Assembly (NCBI GenBank): GCA_025361165.1
Contig: JANYAU010000119.1
Location: 1 to 35,463, forward strand
DNA from: Betaproteobacteria bacterium
GTDB taxonomy: Bacteria; Pseudomonadota; Gammaproteobacteria; Burkholderiales; Thiobacteraceae
Reading direction: 5' to 3'
Length of the DNA: 35,463 nt
Under the pieces are notes generated by a model. It was not told where the DNA came from and searched no databases. It was given only the letters and a program-made list of their open reading frames with translations. A program made the position numbers and the translations under genes. Shown here piece by piece: positions 24,954 through 33,015 of the stretch (positions are counted from its first letter, which is position 1; the number at the start of each line of letters is the position of its first letter).

Positions 24954-27491
24954 TTACCTTGCGGCTTTCCCCCCCGCGCTTCGCTGCTCCGCATAAAACG
25001 CTTTGTAAATTTGCGCTTGCTCATCCCGGTAGGTTTTGGAGAGGGGCACATCTATCTCATTCTGAATTTTGGCCAATTCCATCCACATTTGGCGTGTTGC
25101 CTTACGTGCGGTGGGATACCAGCGCTTGCCGCTATCTGAGGTAAGAAATTTGAGTACCGGCGCCATCTCCTGTGGTGGGATGTTCGCGCGAATGTACTTG
25201 GTATAGAGACCGCGCATCGTGCCCGGGTCGTTAAGTTTTGCACAAAACGTTTCGGAGTACTGATCCCATGCGCTCACCAGTCGCGGCCACTGTGGGCTGG
25301 ATTTATTCAAACCTGAAAAATAATCCGGATTCGTTTCCAAGACGACATCCGGGCCGCGAATATGCATATTCGCGATACAAGCCTCATACTCTTGCAAGGC
25401 ATCTTGGGGATCGTAAACCAGGTTTACATACTGCTCGATGGTGTCCGGATTTTTCGGATTGTCCTGCACTGTAACGGCCCCGTTAACTGCCTGGTGGGGA
25501 GTTGCCAGTTGTAGTTCCAGAGTTGCGAGTTTGTCGCGCATCGCCGCGCCAAGCGCTATTTGTGGATCCGAAGGATCGAATTTTTCCTGCTTCTCGCGCG
25601 CGGCGATTTGCGGTTTTGCGAGATTGAATGCCTCGACGAAAGAATGTGTCTTGCGCAGTGCCTGATTGAAATAAGCGTCGTCAAAGTAAGTCCAATCATT
25701 TTCATTGCTGCAACCGAAGGAGGTTTTGTTCGATGCAGCGGCGGAAATGACCAGTGTGTGCTCATCCTTTAACGCATTGATAAATCCGCCGGAGTAGCAC
25801 GCGGATACCACGACCACGCGATTCTTGATGCCGGAATCGTCGAGCAGTTTGCGCAAATAGAGGGGGTCTAGCTGGTTTAAATTGAGCGGCGAGAGTTCGA
25901 TCGCAAGTTGATGTGATGCGGAGCCATGCGAGGTGAGAAACAGAAAAAGAACATCCTCGTCCTTGTTCATCACTTGCGCCACGCGATTGAGCGCCGCCTT
26001 TAAACTGCTTGCGCTGGCGATGGGTAAGCTGGCAAGCGTCTTGTTGTTATTGACCAGGCGGATGACGTGCCCATCAGCGTCGAAACGTTCGCGGAATAAG
26101 CGCGCTACGCTATCGACTTCCTTCATGAAAACGTCCTGATCGGCATAGCCCGCCATGCCAATAAAAAATATATCTGTTACCCCTTTGCGCTCTGGCTGCA
26201 GGGCTGAAAGTTCCCGATCGAGTAGTTTCTGCTGGCTGTAGAAGAGGTCTTCGTTGCTCAGGTCGTAATTGGCGCGCGCCGCGCTTTCTTCGTCGTAAGG
26301 ACGATCCCAAAGATTATATTGCCGATAAATCACACCCAGCGGCAAGGCGATGACAGCTAACGTAATTGCCATCGCCAATAGGCGACGAGACGGCTTAGGG
26401 ACGGTGTAGCGCCGGGCAGCAGTGAAGCAGGCCAAGGCAAGCCACAGCGATGGCAGCGAAAAGTACGGTATACCTAAAATAGGGCGAGAAAAAATGGTAG
26501 GGTGCAATCCAAAGACGCTGGAGATCACGGTCATGGTCAAGTCGAATGCCAGTGCAATCATCAAAAAAACTTGAACCAACAACAGCGTTTTGTCGGCGCG
26601 GCGCAGCGCATAGGCGATAAAAATGGCGGCCAACAGCAACACAGGCAGATGAAACAGCACTAGAGGTAGGGAGTACCACATGAACTGTCCCGCGATGCCG
26701 ACTTTGATCAAGGCCCACACAAATGCCAAGACAAGGCTCAGCAAAGCAAATACCGGAACTTGCCACCAGCTTACGCAGATGCGCTCTTCGGCCACCGGGA
26801 GGAAAACAGCTAACTTGAATGCTTGCCCCAGACTGATAAAGAAAGTTTTCCTTGCCGCTTTCAACGTTGTGGCGAGCGTAGGTGCCGCAACAGGCGTCGC
26901 CGATTGCGCTGTCGGCTCCGCGATCATGGCCGCTGGCGTGACTGTGCTAGCTAATCCGCCCGCACTCGAAATGCGTTCCCGCACATAAGCGATGAATGCG
27001 TGCTTTTCTTGCTGCGATGCGAAAGCGCTGGTCGAAAGGGGGAAGAAGTAGAGATTGTCGAGTAGCAATAAGAGCGTATCGCCGGTTTCTTCTATCCCCT
27101 GCATTGCATCCCATGGGGTGAAAGACTCACCGCACGAATTAGCTGCACGCAGGCCGCGGTCTTCGAGCGTGATTGTTGTCGTGGAACCGACAAAACGTTT
27201 GCTGCCGCGCAGCACTTTGTTAGTGCTTAGATAATAGAGCGCTGCGTACAGCACATACGCCGTTAGCGTCACTAAGGCGCCAATCCATACCGGCTTCATC
27301 GCGGCGGCGTACTGGCCATGCAAAAGATCGGAGCTATACAGCAGCGTGAAAGTCAGCCCGCCGACTATAGCGCCGGATAAAACGCGTATAAGCCAGTGTG
27401 CCGGCATTGCCCGCATCGTGCGCTGATTGTTGCGCCTGACCGCCGTAACGAATTGCTTGGGCGTAAGTTCAAAGCTAAAGGATGTTTTCAT
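24954..27491 (-). CDS. YcxB/multi-TM/C13 peptidase fusion protein
   Basis: An 845-residue multidomain membrane protein. Residues 1-175 are YcxB-like, with two membrane helices (about 33-55 and 68-88). About 180-215 is an Ala/Thr/Pro linker. Five or so helices follow between 243 and 390. A C13 (legumain-like) peptidase domain covers about 435-620, with catalytic H522 (FLTSHGS) and C565 (VVSACYSGGF). The C-terminal region (about 685-830) has a helical DUF2059-like stretch (LYTKYIRANIPPQEMAPVLKFLTSDSGKRW). C13 enzymes cleave after Asn/Asp or act as transamidases such as GPI8; the bacterial ones are little studied. The ATG at 27491 is used over an adjacent GTG. No strong ribosome binding site. 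Confidence 0.85.
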   Translation of the reverse strand: MKTSFSFELTPKQFVTAVRRNNQRTMRAMPAHWLIRVLSGAIVGGLTFTLLYSSDLLHGQYAAAMKPVWIGALVTLTAYVLYAALYYLSTNKVLRGSKRFVGSTTTITLEDRGLRAANSCGESFTPWDAMQGIEETGDTLLLLLDNLYFFPLSTSAFASQQEKHAFIAYVRERISSAGGLASTVTPAAMIAEPTAQSATPVAAPTLATTLKAARKTFFISLGQAFKLAVFLPVAEERICVSWWQVPVFALLSLVLAFVWALIKVGIAGQFMWYSLPLVLFHLPVLLLAAIFIAYALRRADKTLLLVQVFLMIALAFDLTMTVISSVFGLHPTIFSRPILGIPYFSLPSLWLALACFTAARRYTVPKPSRRLLAMAITLAVIALPLGVIYRQYNLWDRPYDEESAARANYDLSNEDLFYSQQKLLDRELSALQPERKGVTDIFFIGMAGYADQDVFMKEVDSVARLFRERFDADGHVIRLVNNNKTLASLPIASASSLKAALNRVAQVMNKDEDVLFLFLTSHGSASHQLAIELSPLNLNQLDPLYLRKLLDDSGIKNRVVVVSACYSGGFINALKDEHTLVISAAASNKTSFGCSNENDWTYFDDAYFNQALRKTHSFVEAFNLAKPQIAAREKQEKFDPSDPQIALGAAMRDKLATLELQLATPHQAVNGAVTVQDNPKNPDTIEQYVNLVYDPQDALQEYEACIANMHIRGPDVVLETNPDYFSGLNKSSPQWPRLVSAWDQYSETFCAKLNDPGTMRGLYTKYIRANIPPQEMAPVLKFLTSDSGKRWYPTARKATRQMWMELAKIQNEIDVPLSKTYRDEQAQIYKAFYAEQRSAGGKAAR

Positions 27492-27565
27492 CACGCTACC
27501 GATATAGGCGAATCATTTGGCCACGAAAATCAATGGGGCGCGCGGACAGCACTGCGGCACTCCCC

Positions 27566-28510
27566 TTATTGTTCCAAGCTTGAATCAGAGTTAACCTTTT
27601 TTCTGTCAATCCATGGCGCGCCTTTTATGGCATTCAAATCCATATACAAAGTCTTTATAGGCACGAGCATCGGATCATTGTTGTTTTTCGAATCATCTTC
27701 TTCCTCGCAATTAGAACCTTGCTTCTCGGCGCATTTATTTTTTACTCTCACTTTATCGGGTTGCATAACAGGATAGATGCAATTTTCACGAACATCTTGC
27801 ATGACCTCTGGCGGCAAGGAATCTTTTTTGCCAAATTTCTCCCCGTCAATAAATAAAACATCGTTGATTAGGTTTGCCGACATGTTCATAAGCGGGGTAG
27901 CTTGAACATCATCAAACCCGACAAGCACCGTATTACCGTCACTTAGTTTGTATTGGACAAGCTTCACGCGTGAAGGCTTACCGTATTTGTCTGCCTCTAC
28001 ATAGCCAATAAAGAAATAACGCACCTTGTCAGCTTTAATCGGAGGGAGCTTGTATCTCGTAGCCCAACTGGTATTTTCTGGAGAAAAAAGCGGCCTTAAA
28101 CTAGCGGGCGGTGCATCCGTAGCGGCAAACCCGAACACAGGTGACGGCGCATTGGATAATGAATATCCATCAAAATTAAATTCAACCAAATCGCCTCGCC
28201 CTTTTACTTGTTTACTTAATGCAGGGAACAAGGGTTTGCCTATGCGCACCTCATGCAATGAAATGCCAGTATCTTTCGTGTTGGATTTCCAGTGCCCCGC
28301 CGCTAACAGGTCTAGAGAGCCTGCCATAACAGAGAAACAAAATGTGTTGTCATCAAGCAGTACTAGTCGCGTTAGTGAGTCAACGCTACCTTGTCTGTAT
28401 CCGCCAACATACGCTTTTTCTCCCGAGCTAACATTTTGTGCAAATGCCATGGGTGCAATGAGAAGCGCTATAAAGAACGAACTAAAACATAGTGAGCGGA
28501 GTATTTTCAT
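27566..28510 (-). CDS. Secreted protein of unknown function
   Basis: A 314-residue exported protein. The signal peptide is at 1-24 (FFIALLIAPMAFA|QNV). The mature part is beta-rich and Asp/Lys-rich, with no recognised domain. Near the C-terminus is a charged Cys-containing stretch (KNKCAEKQGSNCEEEDDSKNNN), which looks like a flexible disulfide-bearing loop. DNA here looks more AT-rich by eye than that of the neighbours. It lies 74 bp upstream of the C13-peptidase fusion gene on the same strand and could be co-transcribed with it, making it a candidate partner or substrate. Confidence 0.65.
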   Translation of the reverse strand: MKILRSLCFSSFFIALLIAPMAFAQNVSSGEKAYVGGYRQGSVDSLTRLVLLDDNTFCFSVMAGSLDLLAAGHWKSNTKDTGISLHEVRIGKPLFPALSKQVKGRGDLVEFNFDGYSLSNAPSPVFGFAATDAPPASLRPLFSPENTSWATRYKLPPIKADKVRYFFIGYVEADKYGKPSRVKLVQYKLSDGNTVLVGFDDVQATPLMNMSANLINDVLFIDGEKFGKKDSLPPEVMQDVRENCIYPVMQPDKVRVKNKCAEKQGSNCEEEDDSKNNNDPMLVPIKTLYMDLNAIKGAPWIDRKKVNSDSSLEQ

Positions 28511-28650
28511 CGAGCGTTTCCTAATTTGTTATAACGCGTTGGTTTGAGATTGACCGCCCCAAAGCCGAGCATACCTAAATCTTGCTATATGCTAAAGAGC
28601 TAGCGCCAACAATCGAGAAAGAAGCCCTAGCGCTTGCGCGAGCTTCGTGT

Positions 28651-28746
28651 GGCCCGGCAGGGCCGCCGCAATGGCGGGCGAATAAAGCCATTAAGTGTTG
28701 AGCGGGAATACGGGGACAGTAAGTGCTAACGATGCGTGTGACTTAC
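28651..28746. repeat. REP-like hairpins and RAYT-associated signature remnant
   Basis: GGCCC-GGCA-GGGCC (28651-28664) and CCGCC-GCAAT-GGCGG (28663-28677) are two abutting hairpins, as in REP elements. They are followed by GGGAATACGGGGACAG (28704-28719), a signature I know from regions next to REP-associated tyrosine transposases, and by a GTAAGT/ACTTAC inverted pair (28719-28724, 28741-28746). No transposase is present. The link to RAYT elements rests on recollection of the motif. Confidence 0.4.
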
Positions 28747-28792
28747 GTCGATGCGATCTGACTCTGGCTGCTCATCTGCTAGAAGCGGATGG

Positions 28793-29086
28793 TCATGCGG
28801 GGTAATCCAATTCGCGCTGGTGTCGAATCGCCAGAATTCGAATCAACTCCCGTGCAGGCAGAAATCGGTACAGCGCTACATAACCAGTCTTGCCGAAAGA
28901 GATTACCAATTCGCGCAACTCGCCTTCGACACGCCGGCCAATCAAGGGGTGATTTGCCAGTAGTTCAACTGCTTCGCGGATCGCGGCAGCGGAGGCGATG
29001 GCGGCCTGCGGATCGTGCTCAAGCAGAAATTCGAAAGCGCGCGCCAGGTTGGCAATCGCGTTTTGCGAATAAGCTATTTGCGCCAC
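28793..29086 (-). CDS. parE: ParE/RelE-type toxin
   Basis: A 97-residue ParE/RelE-superfamily toxin. It begins MAQIAYSQNAIANLARAFEFL and contains IREAVELLANHPLIGRRV and ELVISFGKTGYVALYRF, ending with EILIRILAIRHQRE-type strands typical of ParE. ParE toxins poison DNA gyrase, while RelE relatives cleave mRNA; the type here is inferred from the RHH partner. The start is GTG at 29086, inside the end of the antitoxin gene, a 13-base overlap that couples translation. The pair looks intact. Confidence 0.88.
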   Translation of the reverse strand: MAQIAYSQNAIANLARAFEFLLEHDPQAAIASAAAIREAVELLANHPLIGRRVEGELRELVISFGKTGYVALYRFLPARELIRILAIRHQRELDYPA

Positions 29087-29355
29087 GGTTTCGGCGGCAC
29101 GGTTTTACGTTTATGCGCCAACCGATCAAGCCAGGCATGCACATCCTCCGCCCGGTACACCTCCGCACCCGCCTCGATTTCCGCATCGGCGGCCAGCGCC
29201 TCGCGCACGAAAGACTGCATGCGCTCCTCGCGCGCCACCTCGCGCTCCAGCGCCTCGATCATCAGGCTGTGCGGTGATTGCTTAGTCAGCTTGGCCAGTC
29301 GCGTGATGCGGGCCTTGAGGGCTTCAGGTAGTTTAAGAGTGGTCGCGATGCTCAT
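29074..29355 (-). CDS. parD: RHH (ParD/CopG-like) antitoxin
   Basis: A 93-residue ribbon-helix-helix antitoxin. The N-terminal strand and helices (TTLKLPEALKARITRLAKLTKQSPHSLMIEALEREV) form the DNA-binding fold, and the C-terminal half (about 50-93) should wrap the toxin. ParD proteins bind and neutralise ParE and repress their own promoter. The start at 29355 has an AGGGG site 7 bases upstream. The gene overlaps parE by 13 bases. A spectrin-like EEALERE/REER acidic-basic pattern suggests a helical toxin-binding segment. Confidence 0.85.
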   Translation of the reverse strand: MSIATTLKLPEALKARITRLAKLTKQSPHSLMIEALEREVAREERMQSFVREALAADAEIEAGAEVYRAEDVHAWLDRLAHKRKTVPPKPWRK

Positions 29356-29454
29356 AGTGAACCCCTTGTTAGAAGGTAATACCATAGTATCACTAGTGGA
29401 TGCTTTCGGTAAAGCCGCTAGCTTTCACAGGGAATAACACAACGACCAAAGCCT

Positions 29455-29506
29455 GACACCTTCACAACGTGACACCTTCATGGACACCTTCACATGACAC
29501 CTTCAC
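29455..29506. repeat. Four short direct repeats of GACACCTTCAC
   Basis: Copies start at 29455, 29471 (10 of 11 bases), 29483 and 29496, spaced 16, 12 and 13 bp. The last two cover the stop and the final codons of the orphan antitoxin gene, giving it a C-E-G-V-M end. Spacing is too short and irregular for CRISPR. Confidence 0.75.
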
Positions 29507-29780
29507 AGAGCTTGACGGCCTTGGGCCGCTTGGCGCGCTTGCCTATGAGCTTGTCTTGCAGATAGCTGAACACTTCGTCGGCGTCGTAGACCAGGCCATA
29601 CTCCGCTACTTCCTGCTCCGCTACATGCGCTGCTCCCACGAAGGCGCGGCGCCGTTCGGCTAGGGCAGTTTGCGCGGCGAGGGCCTCGACCATAAAAGCG
29701 TGCGGCGATTTTCCCGCTGCCTCAGCAGCGGAAGCGATGCGTCGCTTCAGTTCGACAGGAAGTTTCAACTTGGTAGTCAT
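29490..29780 (-). CDS. Orphan RHH antitoxin with repeat-derived tail
   Basis: A 96-residue ribbon-helix-helix protein like the ParD upstream in the array. The N-terminus TTKLKLPVELKRRIASAAEAAGKSPHAFMVEALAAQT is the RHH fold, and the rest is a helical toxin-binding region with EVAEYGLVYDADEVFSYL. No toxin gene follows: downstream is about 100 bp holding GACACCTTCAC repeats, and its last residues are encoded by one of them. The start at 29780 lacks a normal ribosome binding site; instead a run of nine C (minus strand) ends 3 bases upstream. It is probably the remnant of a second parDE module. Confidence 0.75.
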   Translation of the reverse strand: MTTKLKLPVELKRRIASAAEAAGKSPHAFMVEALAAQTALAERRRAFVGAAHVAEQEVAEYGLVYDADEVFSYLQDKLIGKRAKRPKAVKLCEGVM

Positions 29781-29783
29781 GGA

Positions 29784-29792
29784 GGGGGGGGG
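29784..29792. repeat. G9/C9 homopolymer before the orphan antitoxin
   Basis: Nine G on the plus strand (C on the coding strand) lie directly before the antitoxin start and after the higA stop. Such runs slip in replication and could vary expression. Confidence 0.8.
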
Positions 29793-29808
29793 ATGGCATA
29801 GATGCGGC

Positions 29809-30096
29809 CTACGCCGCCTTGCGCAAGGGCAGCACGGGCTTGCGGCGTTGGAGTTTCGCCTGCCACAAATCATAACTCGCCTGCATGTTGAGCCAGAGCC
29901 CCGGCGTTTGGGCGAAGGCTTCCGAGAGACGTAAATCCATATCGGCGGAAATACCGGCGTGGCCGTTGAGCACGCGAGAAAGATGCGGGCGTGAGATGCC
30001 CAAGTGCTCCGCGAGCTGGCCGACCGTCAAGCCTAGCTCCGGCAATACATCCTCTTTCAGGACTTCGCCCGGATGCGGGGGATTGTGCATACGCAT
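29809..30096 (-). CDS. higA: HigA-type antitoxin (XRE family)
   Basis: A 95-residue HigA antitoxin. It opens with HNPPHPGEVLKEDVLPELGLTVGQLAEHLGISRPHLSRVLNG, the HigA N-terminal motif plus HTH. The C-terminal FAQTPGLWLNMQASYDLWQ is the family signature. HigA binds HigB and represses the operon. GGAGC lies just upstream of the ATG. The gene begins 9 bp after the stop of a truncated higB, the normal order for this family. With its toxin broken, it may be an unneeded antitoxin or retain a regulatory role. Confidence 0.9.
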   Translation of the reverse strand: MRMHNPPHPGEVLKEDVLPELGLTVGQLAEHLGISRPHLSRVLNGHAGISADMDLRLSEAFAQTPGLWLNMQASYDLWQAKLQRRKPVLPLRKAA

Positions 30097-30105
30097 GCTC
30101 TGCTC

Positions 30106-30204
30106 CTAATGATAGTTGAGATAATCCACCAACTCCGCGTCGCCATTCTCGAAGCGGAAGATCACACGCCAATTGCCACTCACAGTCTTGGTCAAAGTAA
30201 CGAC
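30106..30204 (-). pseudogene. higB: 5'-truncated higB toxin remnant
   Basis: On the minus strand, 30204 to 30106 encodes only the HigB C-terminal part (VSGNWRVIFRF, then ENGDAELVDYLNYH and a stop). An in-frame TGA lies directly upstream, and the next 5' sequence belongs to a different gene (30214-30423). About two thirds of the normal roughly 90-residue toxin are missing, including the start. It directly precedes higA, so this is a decayed higBA module. Confidence 0.85.
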
Positions 30205-30213
30205 TCAGCGCAT

Positions 30214-30423
30214 TCATGCAGATTTAAGCATTGCTTCCAAGCTCTCTGGCAGTTGCAATGGGGCAAATATATCGGCCGGGTATAGATAACCTTCACCGGA
30301 CTCGTCAACGATGCGCAACATACCCCAGGCTTTGGCGTTTTCGTCGGGGAGGAGTTCATAGAGCTTGCGCGGTTCAAGAGAGGCCGCATAGCCTTTACTG
30401 TTTAAACACACCGCGTAGCTCAT
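30214..30423 (-). CDS. Small hypothetical protein
   Basis: A 69-residue soluble protein (MSYAVCLNSKGYAASLEPRKLYELLPDENAKAWGMLRIVDESGEGYLYPADIF...). The GEGYLYP stretch and the even mix of short strands suggest a small SH3-like or beta-barrel fold, but I do not recognise it. AAGG occurs twice 6-14 bases upstream of the ATG. It ends about 10 bp before the truncated higB, so it may sit at the junction where the higB 5' part was lost. Confidence 0.6.
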   Translation of the reverse strand: MSYAVCLNSKGYAASLEPRKLYELLPDENAKAWGMLRIVDESGEGYLYPADIFAPLQLPESLEAMLKSA

Positions 30424-30487
30424 AAACCTTAACCTTTATCTTGCGGATCAGACTAACCCAGTTGTGCCGCTAAGTTCGCACTTTTAA

Positions 30488-31438
30488 TCAGGCGTCTGCA
30501 TACGGTCCAAGAAAGCGACTACCGTTAAAGTGAATCAAATGCGATGGCGCATCAGCCACCCAAACCTCGGTTTCCCAGGCGATTTCTGGCACATGACGCG
30601 CCATTAGAGCGCGATTGGGGAAGGCTGTGACATAGACCAATCCCGCCGAGGAATTTGCAAACAACTGTGCCAACTCCTCGTGACGTTTGCCGTCTACGGG
30701 GCCGTGGCTAGTCACGGATTCCACCAACAGCAGCCAATCGCGCTCGGGGTAATAGAGCACCACATCCGGCATTTTTCCGTGCGCATCGACAGTCACGCCT
30801 AGCCGCGTCAAATCGGCCTCGGCGAAGTAGCCCCACTTTTTCCCGGTATCCCCGACGTAGATCAGCACATAGCCTGGCACGAAACGGGGAGCGAAATCTT
30901 CGATGATGGCCTTGATCAAGGCGCTGTGCTTGCCGGGGCTGAGTTGAATCGTTTTCCTCGGCGCGATTTTTACCGGGATGCGGTGAGTATCTCGGTCTTT
31001 CGCGTAGCGCGCGGCAAGGGTTTTGTTCGTGGCAAGATAGGCTGCTAAATTCGCTTTCCATGCGCGTGCACCATAAGTTTTGAGTAGCGCCAGCGCCTCC
31101 GGCGAGATTTGATAAATCGCTTTCGGACTATTCACAGGCCGTGCAGGATCGTCCGGATTGTAGAGGGCGATGCCAGCGGACACGAATTGATGCATGGTTT
31201 GGCGGCGTACTGTTTCACGCGTGTTCGGCGCATAGTTTTTACCATAGTGTTCGCGCGCCCAATCCATGATCGGCGTGATGCCGATCAATAGATTCTTCGC
31301 CTGTTTCCATTTCTTGTCGGGTGCGATATTCAGCAACGCCAGCAGGCACAAAGCGGAGCGTTCATTTTGCTGCGCGCGCGGCAGGCCGAGTTGCGCGAGG
31401 ATGCTCAAAGCATCGTCGATATTCTTATGTTCGCTCAT
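30488..31438 (-). CDS. PstI/BsuBI-type type II restriction endonuclease
   Basis: A 316-residue restriction enzyme of the BsuBI/PstI family, whose known members cut CTGCAG. The N-terminal half is helical and wHTH-like (about 20-130), followed by the PD-(D/E)XK nuclease domain. Conserved motifs are MPDVVLYYPERDWLLLVESVTSHGPVDGKR (D225, E240) and VYVTAFPNRALMARHVPEIAWETEVWVAD. The start overlaps the stop of the methylase gene by four bases (ATGA, 31435-31438), a standard co-expression arrangement. The recognition sequence is likely CTGCAG-like but not proven. Confidence 0.9.
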   Translation of the reverse strand: MSEHKNIDDALSILAQLGLPRAQQNERSALCLLALLNIAPDKKWKQAKNLLIGITPIMDWAREHYGKNYAPNTRETVRRQTMHQFVSAGIALYNPDDPARPVNSPKAIYQISPEALALLKTYGARAWKANLAAYLATNKTLAARYAKDRDTHRIPVKIAPRKTIQLSPGKHSALIKAIIEDFAPRFVPGYVLIYVGDTGKKWGYFAEADLTRLGVTVDAHGKMPDVVLYYPERDWLLLVESVTSHGPVDGKRHEELAQLFANSSAGLVYVTAFPNRALMARHVPEIAWETEVWVADAPSHLIHFNGSRFLGPYADA

Positions 31439-32898
31439 GCAATGCTTTCAATTTTTTTGTCGATCTGTTCTTGAGACATCGCACCTTGCGTGCTTGCCCA
31501 CCTACCTAGATCGATCAGCCCATCTCGGCACGGATACTTCATCCGCTTTAAATCGGTTGCGTTGACCTGGGTATGGCCGCTGAAACGGCGGAAGCATTCG
31601 TCGATCATCGTGGCATTCAAGTACACCATCAGCCCTCTGGCTAGGTCGGCAGGCAAGCCCTGTTTGGCTTCGTGAAAAACATTCAAGTGATTCTCAAATC
31701 CCAATGAGGATGTAGCAAATGCCTCAGGGGTGACGAGGCTTGCCACGATCCGGCGTTTTTCCTCTTTGGAAGAGAACCGCCGCACCACCGCGTAGTAGCC
31801 GTTGGGATAGAGCCATTTATCGGTTTCGGCATTGCGCATCAGCGCATTCGGTTTTTTCCCTTCCGGCTTCGGCCATGCGATGGCTTGACCATCAAAGTGG
31901 CAGGGATAAAGCAAAGGCACGCTCCCCGGCTCGGGCATGTCGCGCAAATGTTCTTTCAAGCGGAAATCCACGACCGGGCCGGTGGAAACATCCACGCCAA
32001 TATCGGCCAGCGAATATGCGAACGCGGACGAAAGCTCAACGGCGCCCCACTCGGGGCTAGTCGGAATATGAATGAAACGCTCTGGATCGTCAGGAAAAAC
32101 CACACGCTCGAAAGAATGGGCGTGCACCACATAATCGTCGAAGCGGTCATCGGTCGATGTGGAAATACTGATTTCGCCTTGCACCCCGCGGCACTCCAGC
32201 AGCAGGATGACATTTTCCTGCAACACGGCATCATCCTTGAACGCCTTATCCCGCGCGGCGAACAAGTGCATGTGCCGAATCGCCGCACGTTCCAGGAGAA
32301 ATTCGCGGAAGGGTCTGTAGTAAGGGCCGTTGCAGAAACTGCGTGGAATAATCGCCACGATCTGGCCGCCGGGTTCCATTTGTGCCACGGCCAGCGCGAC
32401 AAAAGCCGTATACAGATTAACGGTTTCGATGCCCACCTGACGCAGCAATAGGCGATGACGGGAGTGGCTGGCGATCTTTTTGTAGGGCGGGTTGAGAATC
32501 GCATGCGTGAAGCGGCGCGGGGCTTGGAATTGAATGCGATTCACGGCATCCTCGATGAAGTCCTCGCCCACGATTTCCGAATTCAGATCAAGTCGCCCCG
32601 CATAGTGAGCCAACGTATGCGACAGTCGCTCGCGCAGGGTTTCGTCGATTTCGTAAGCCGTAAGCTCGACATGCCGAAAGGGGAAATCCCCAGCGGCCCA
32701 GCGATCAAGGAAGGCGCCTGCAAGCGAGCCGATTCCGGCGCCGGCATCAAGCAGGCGCGCGTTTTCCAGCGTGCCGACAGGGAACAGATTCGCCATAAAG
32801 CGCGCGACGTTCGACGGCGTCATGAATTGGCCGAGTTCCGAGCGTCGGCTTTGGTCGAGCTTGGCGGAAACATCTAATCGGACTTGGTCGAGCATCAT
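31435..32898 (-). CDS. Adenine-specific DNA methyltransferase (PstI/BsuBI-type RM partner)
   Basis: A 487-residue N6-adenine DNA methylase. SAM motif DAGAGIG is at 51-57, motif IV is NPPY at 136-139 (LNPPYKKIASHSRHR), with YTAFVALAVAQMEPGGQIVAIIPRSFCNGPYY further on. The C-terminal part should include target recognition. It is translationally coupled to the downstream endonuclease by a four-base overlap, so it should protect the host at the same sites. The start is one of two adjacent ATGs (32898 or 32895); a TTG three codons upstream is less likely. No clear ribosome binding site. Confidence 0.9.
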   Translation of the reverse strand: MMLDQVRLDVSAKLDQSRRSELGQFMTPSNVARFMANLFPVGTLENARLLDAGAGIGSLAGAFLDRWAAGDFPFRHVELTAYEIDETLRERLSHTLAHYAGRLDLNSEIVGEDFIEDAVNRIQFQAPRRFTHAILNPPYKKIASHSRHRLLLRQVGIETVNLYTAFVALAVAQMEPGGQIVAIIPRSFCNGPYYRPFREFLLERAAIRHMHLFAARDKAFKDDAVLQENVILLLECRGVQGEISISTSTDDRFDDYVVHAHSFERVVFPDDPERFIHIPTSPEWGAVELSSAFAYSLADIGVDVSTGPVVDFRLKEHLRDMPEPGSVPLLYPCHFDGQAIAWPKPEGKKPNALMRNAETDKWLYPNGYYAVVRRFSSKEEKRRIVASLVTPEAFATSSLGFENHLNVFHEAKQGLPADLARGLMVYLNATMIDECFRRFSGHTQVNATDLKRMKYPCRDGLIDLGRWASTQGAMSQEQIDKKIESIA

Positions 32899-33015
32899 AT
32901 GAGTCAAGTAGATGGGCTGTACATAGAGTGAAAATTGTAAGTGCTGTTGTGGTAAGAGAATGAGAGGCTTTTTCTAGTAAACATACAATAACCTGCCCCA
33001 TTGTCTGCACACACC

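Noticed and set aside
24855-25139. Plus-strand ORF over the 3' end of the C13 gene
   Set aside because: Its start lies in the hairpin element and the rest is antisense to a clear gene; the repeated SKLHFIPEFAL peptide simply reflects the inverted repeat.
29455-29506. CRISPR-like direct repeats
   Set aside because: Copies are 11 bp with 1-5 bp between them, too short and irregular for an array, and no cas genes are present.
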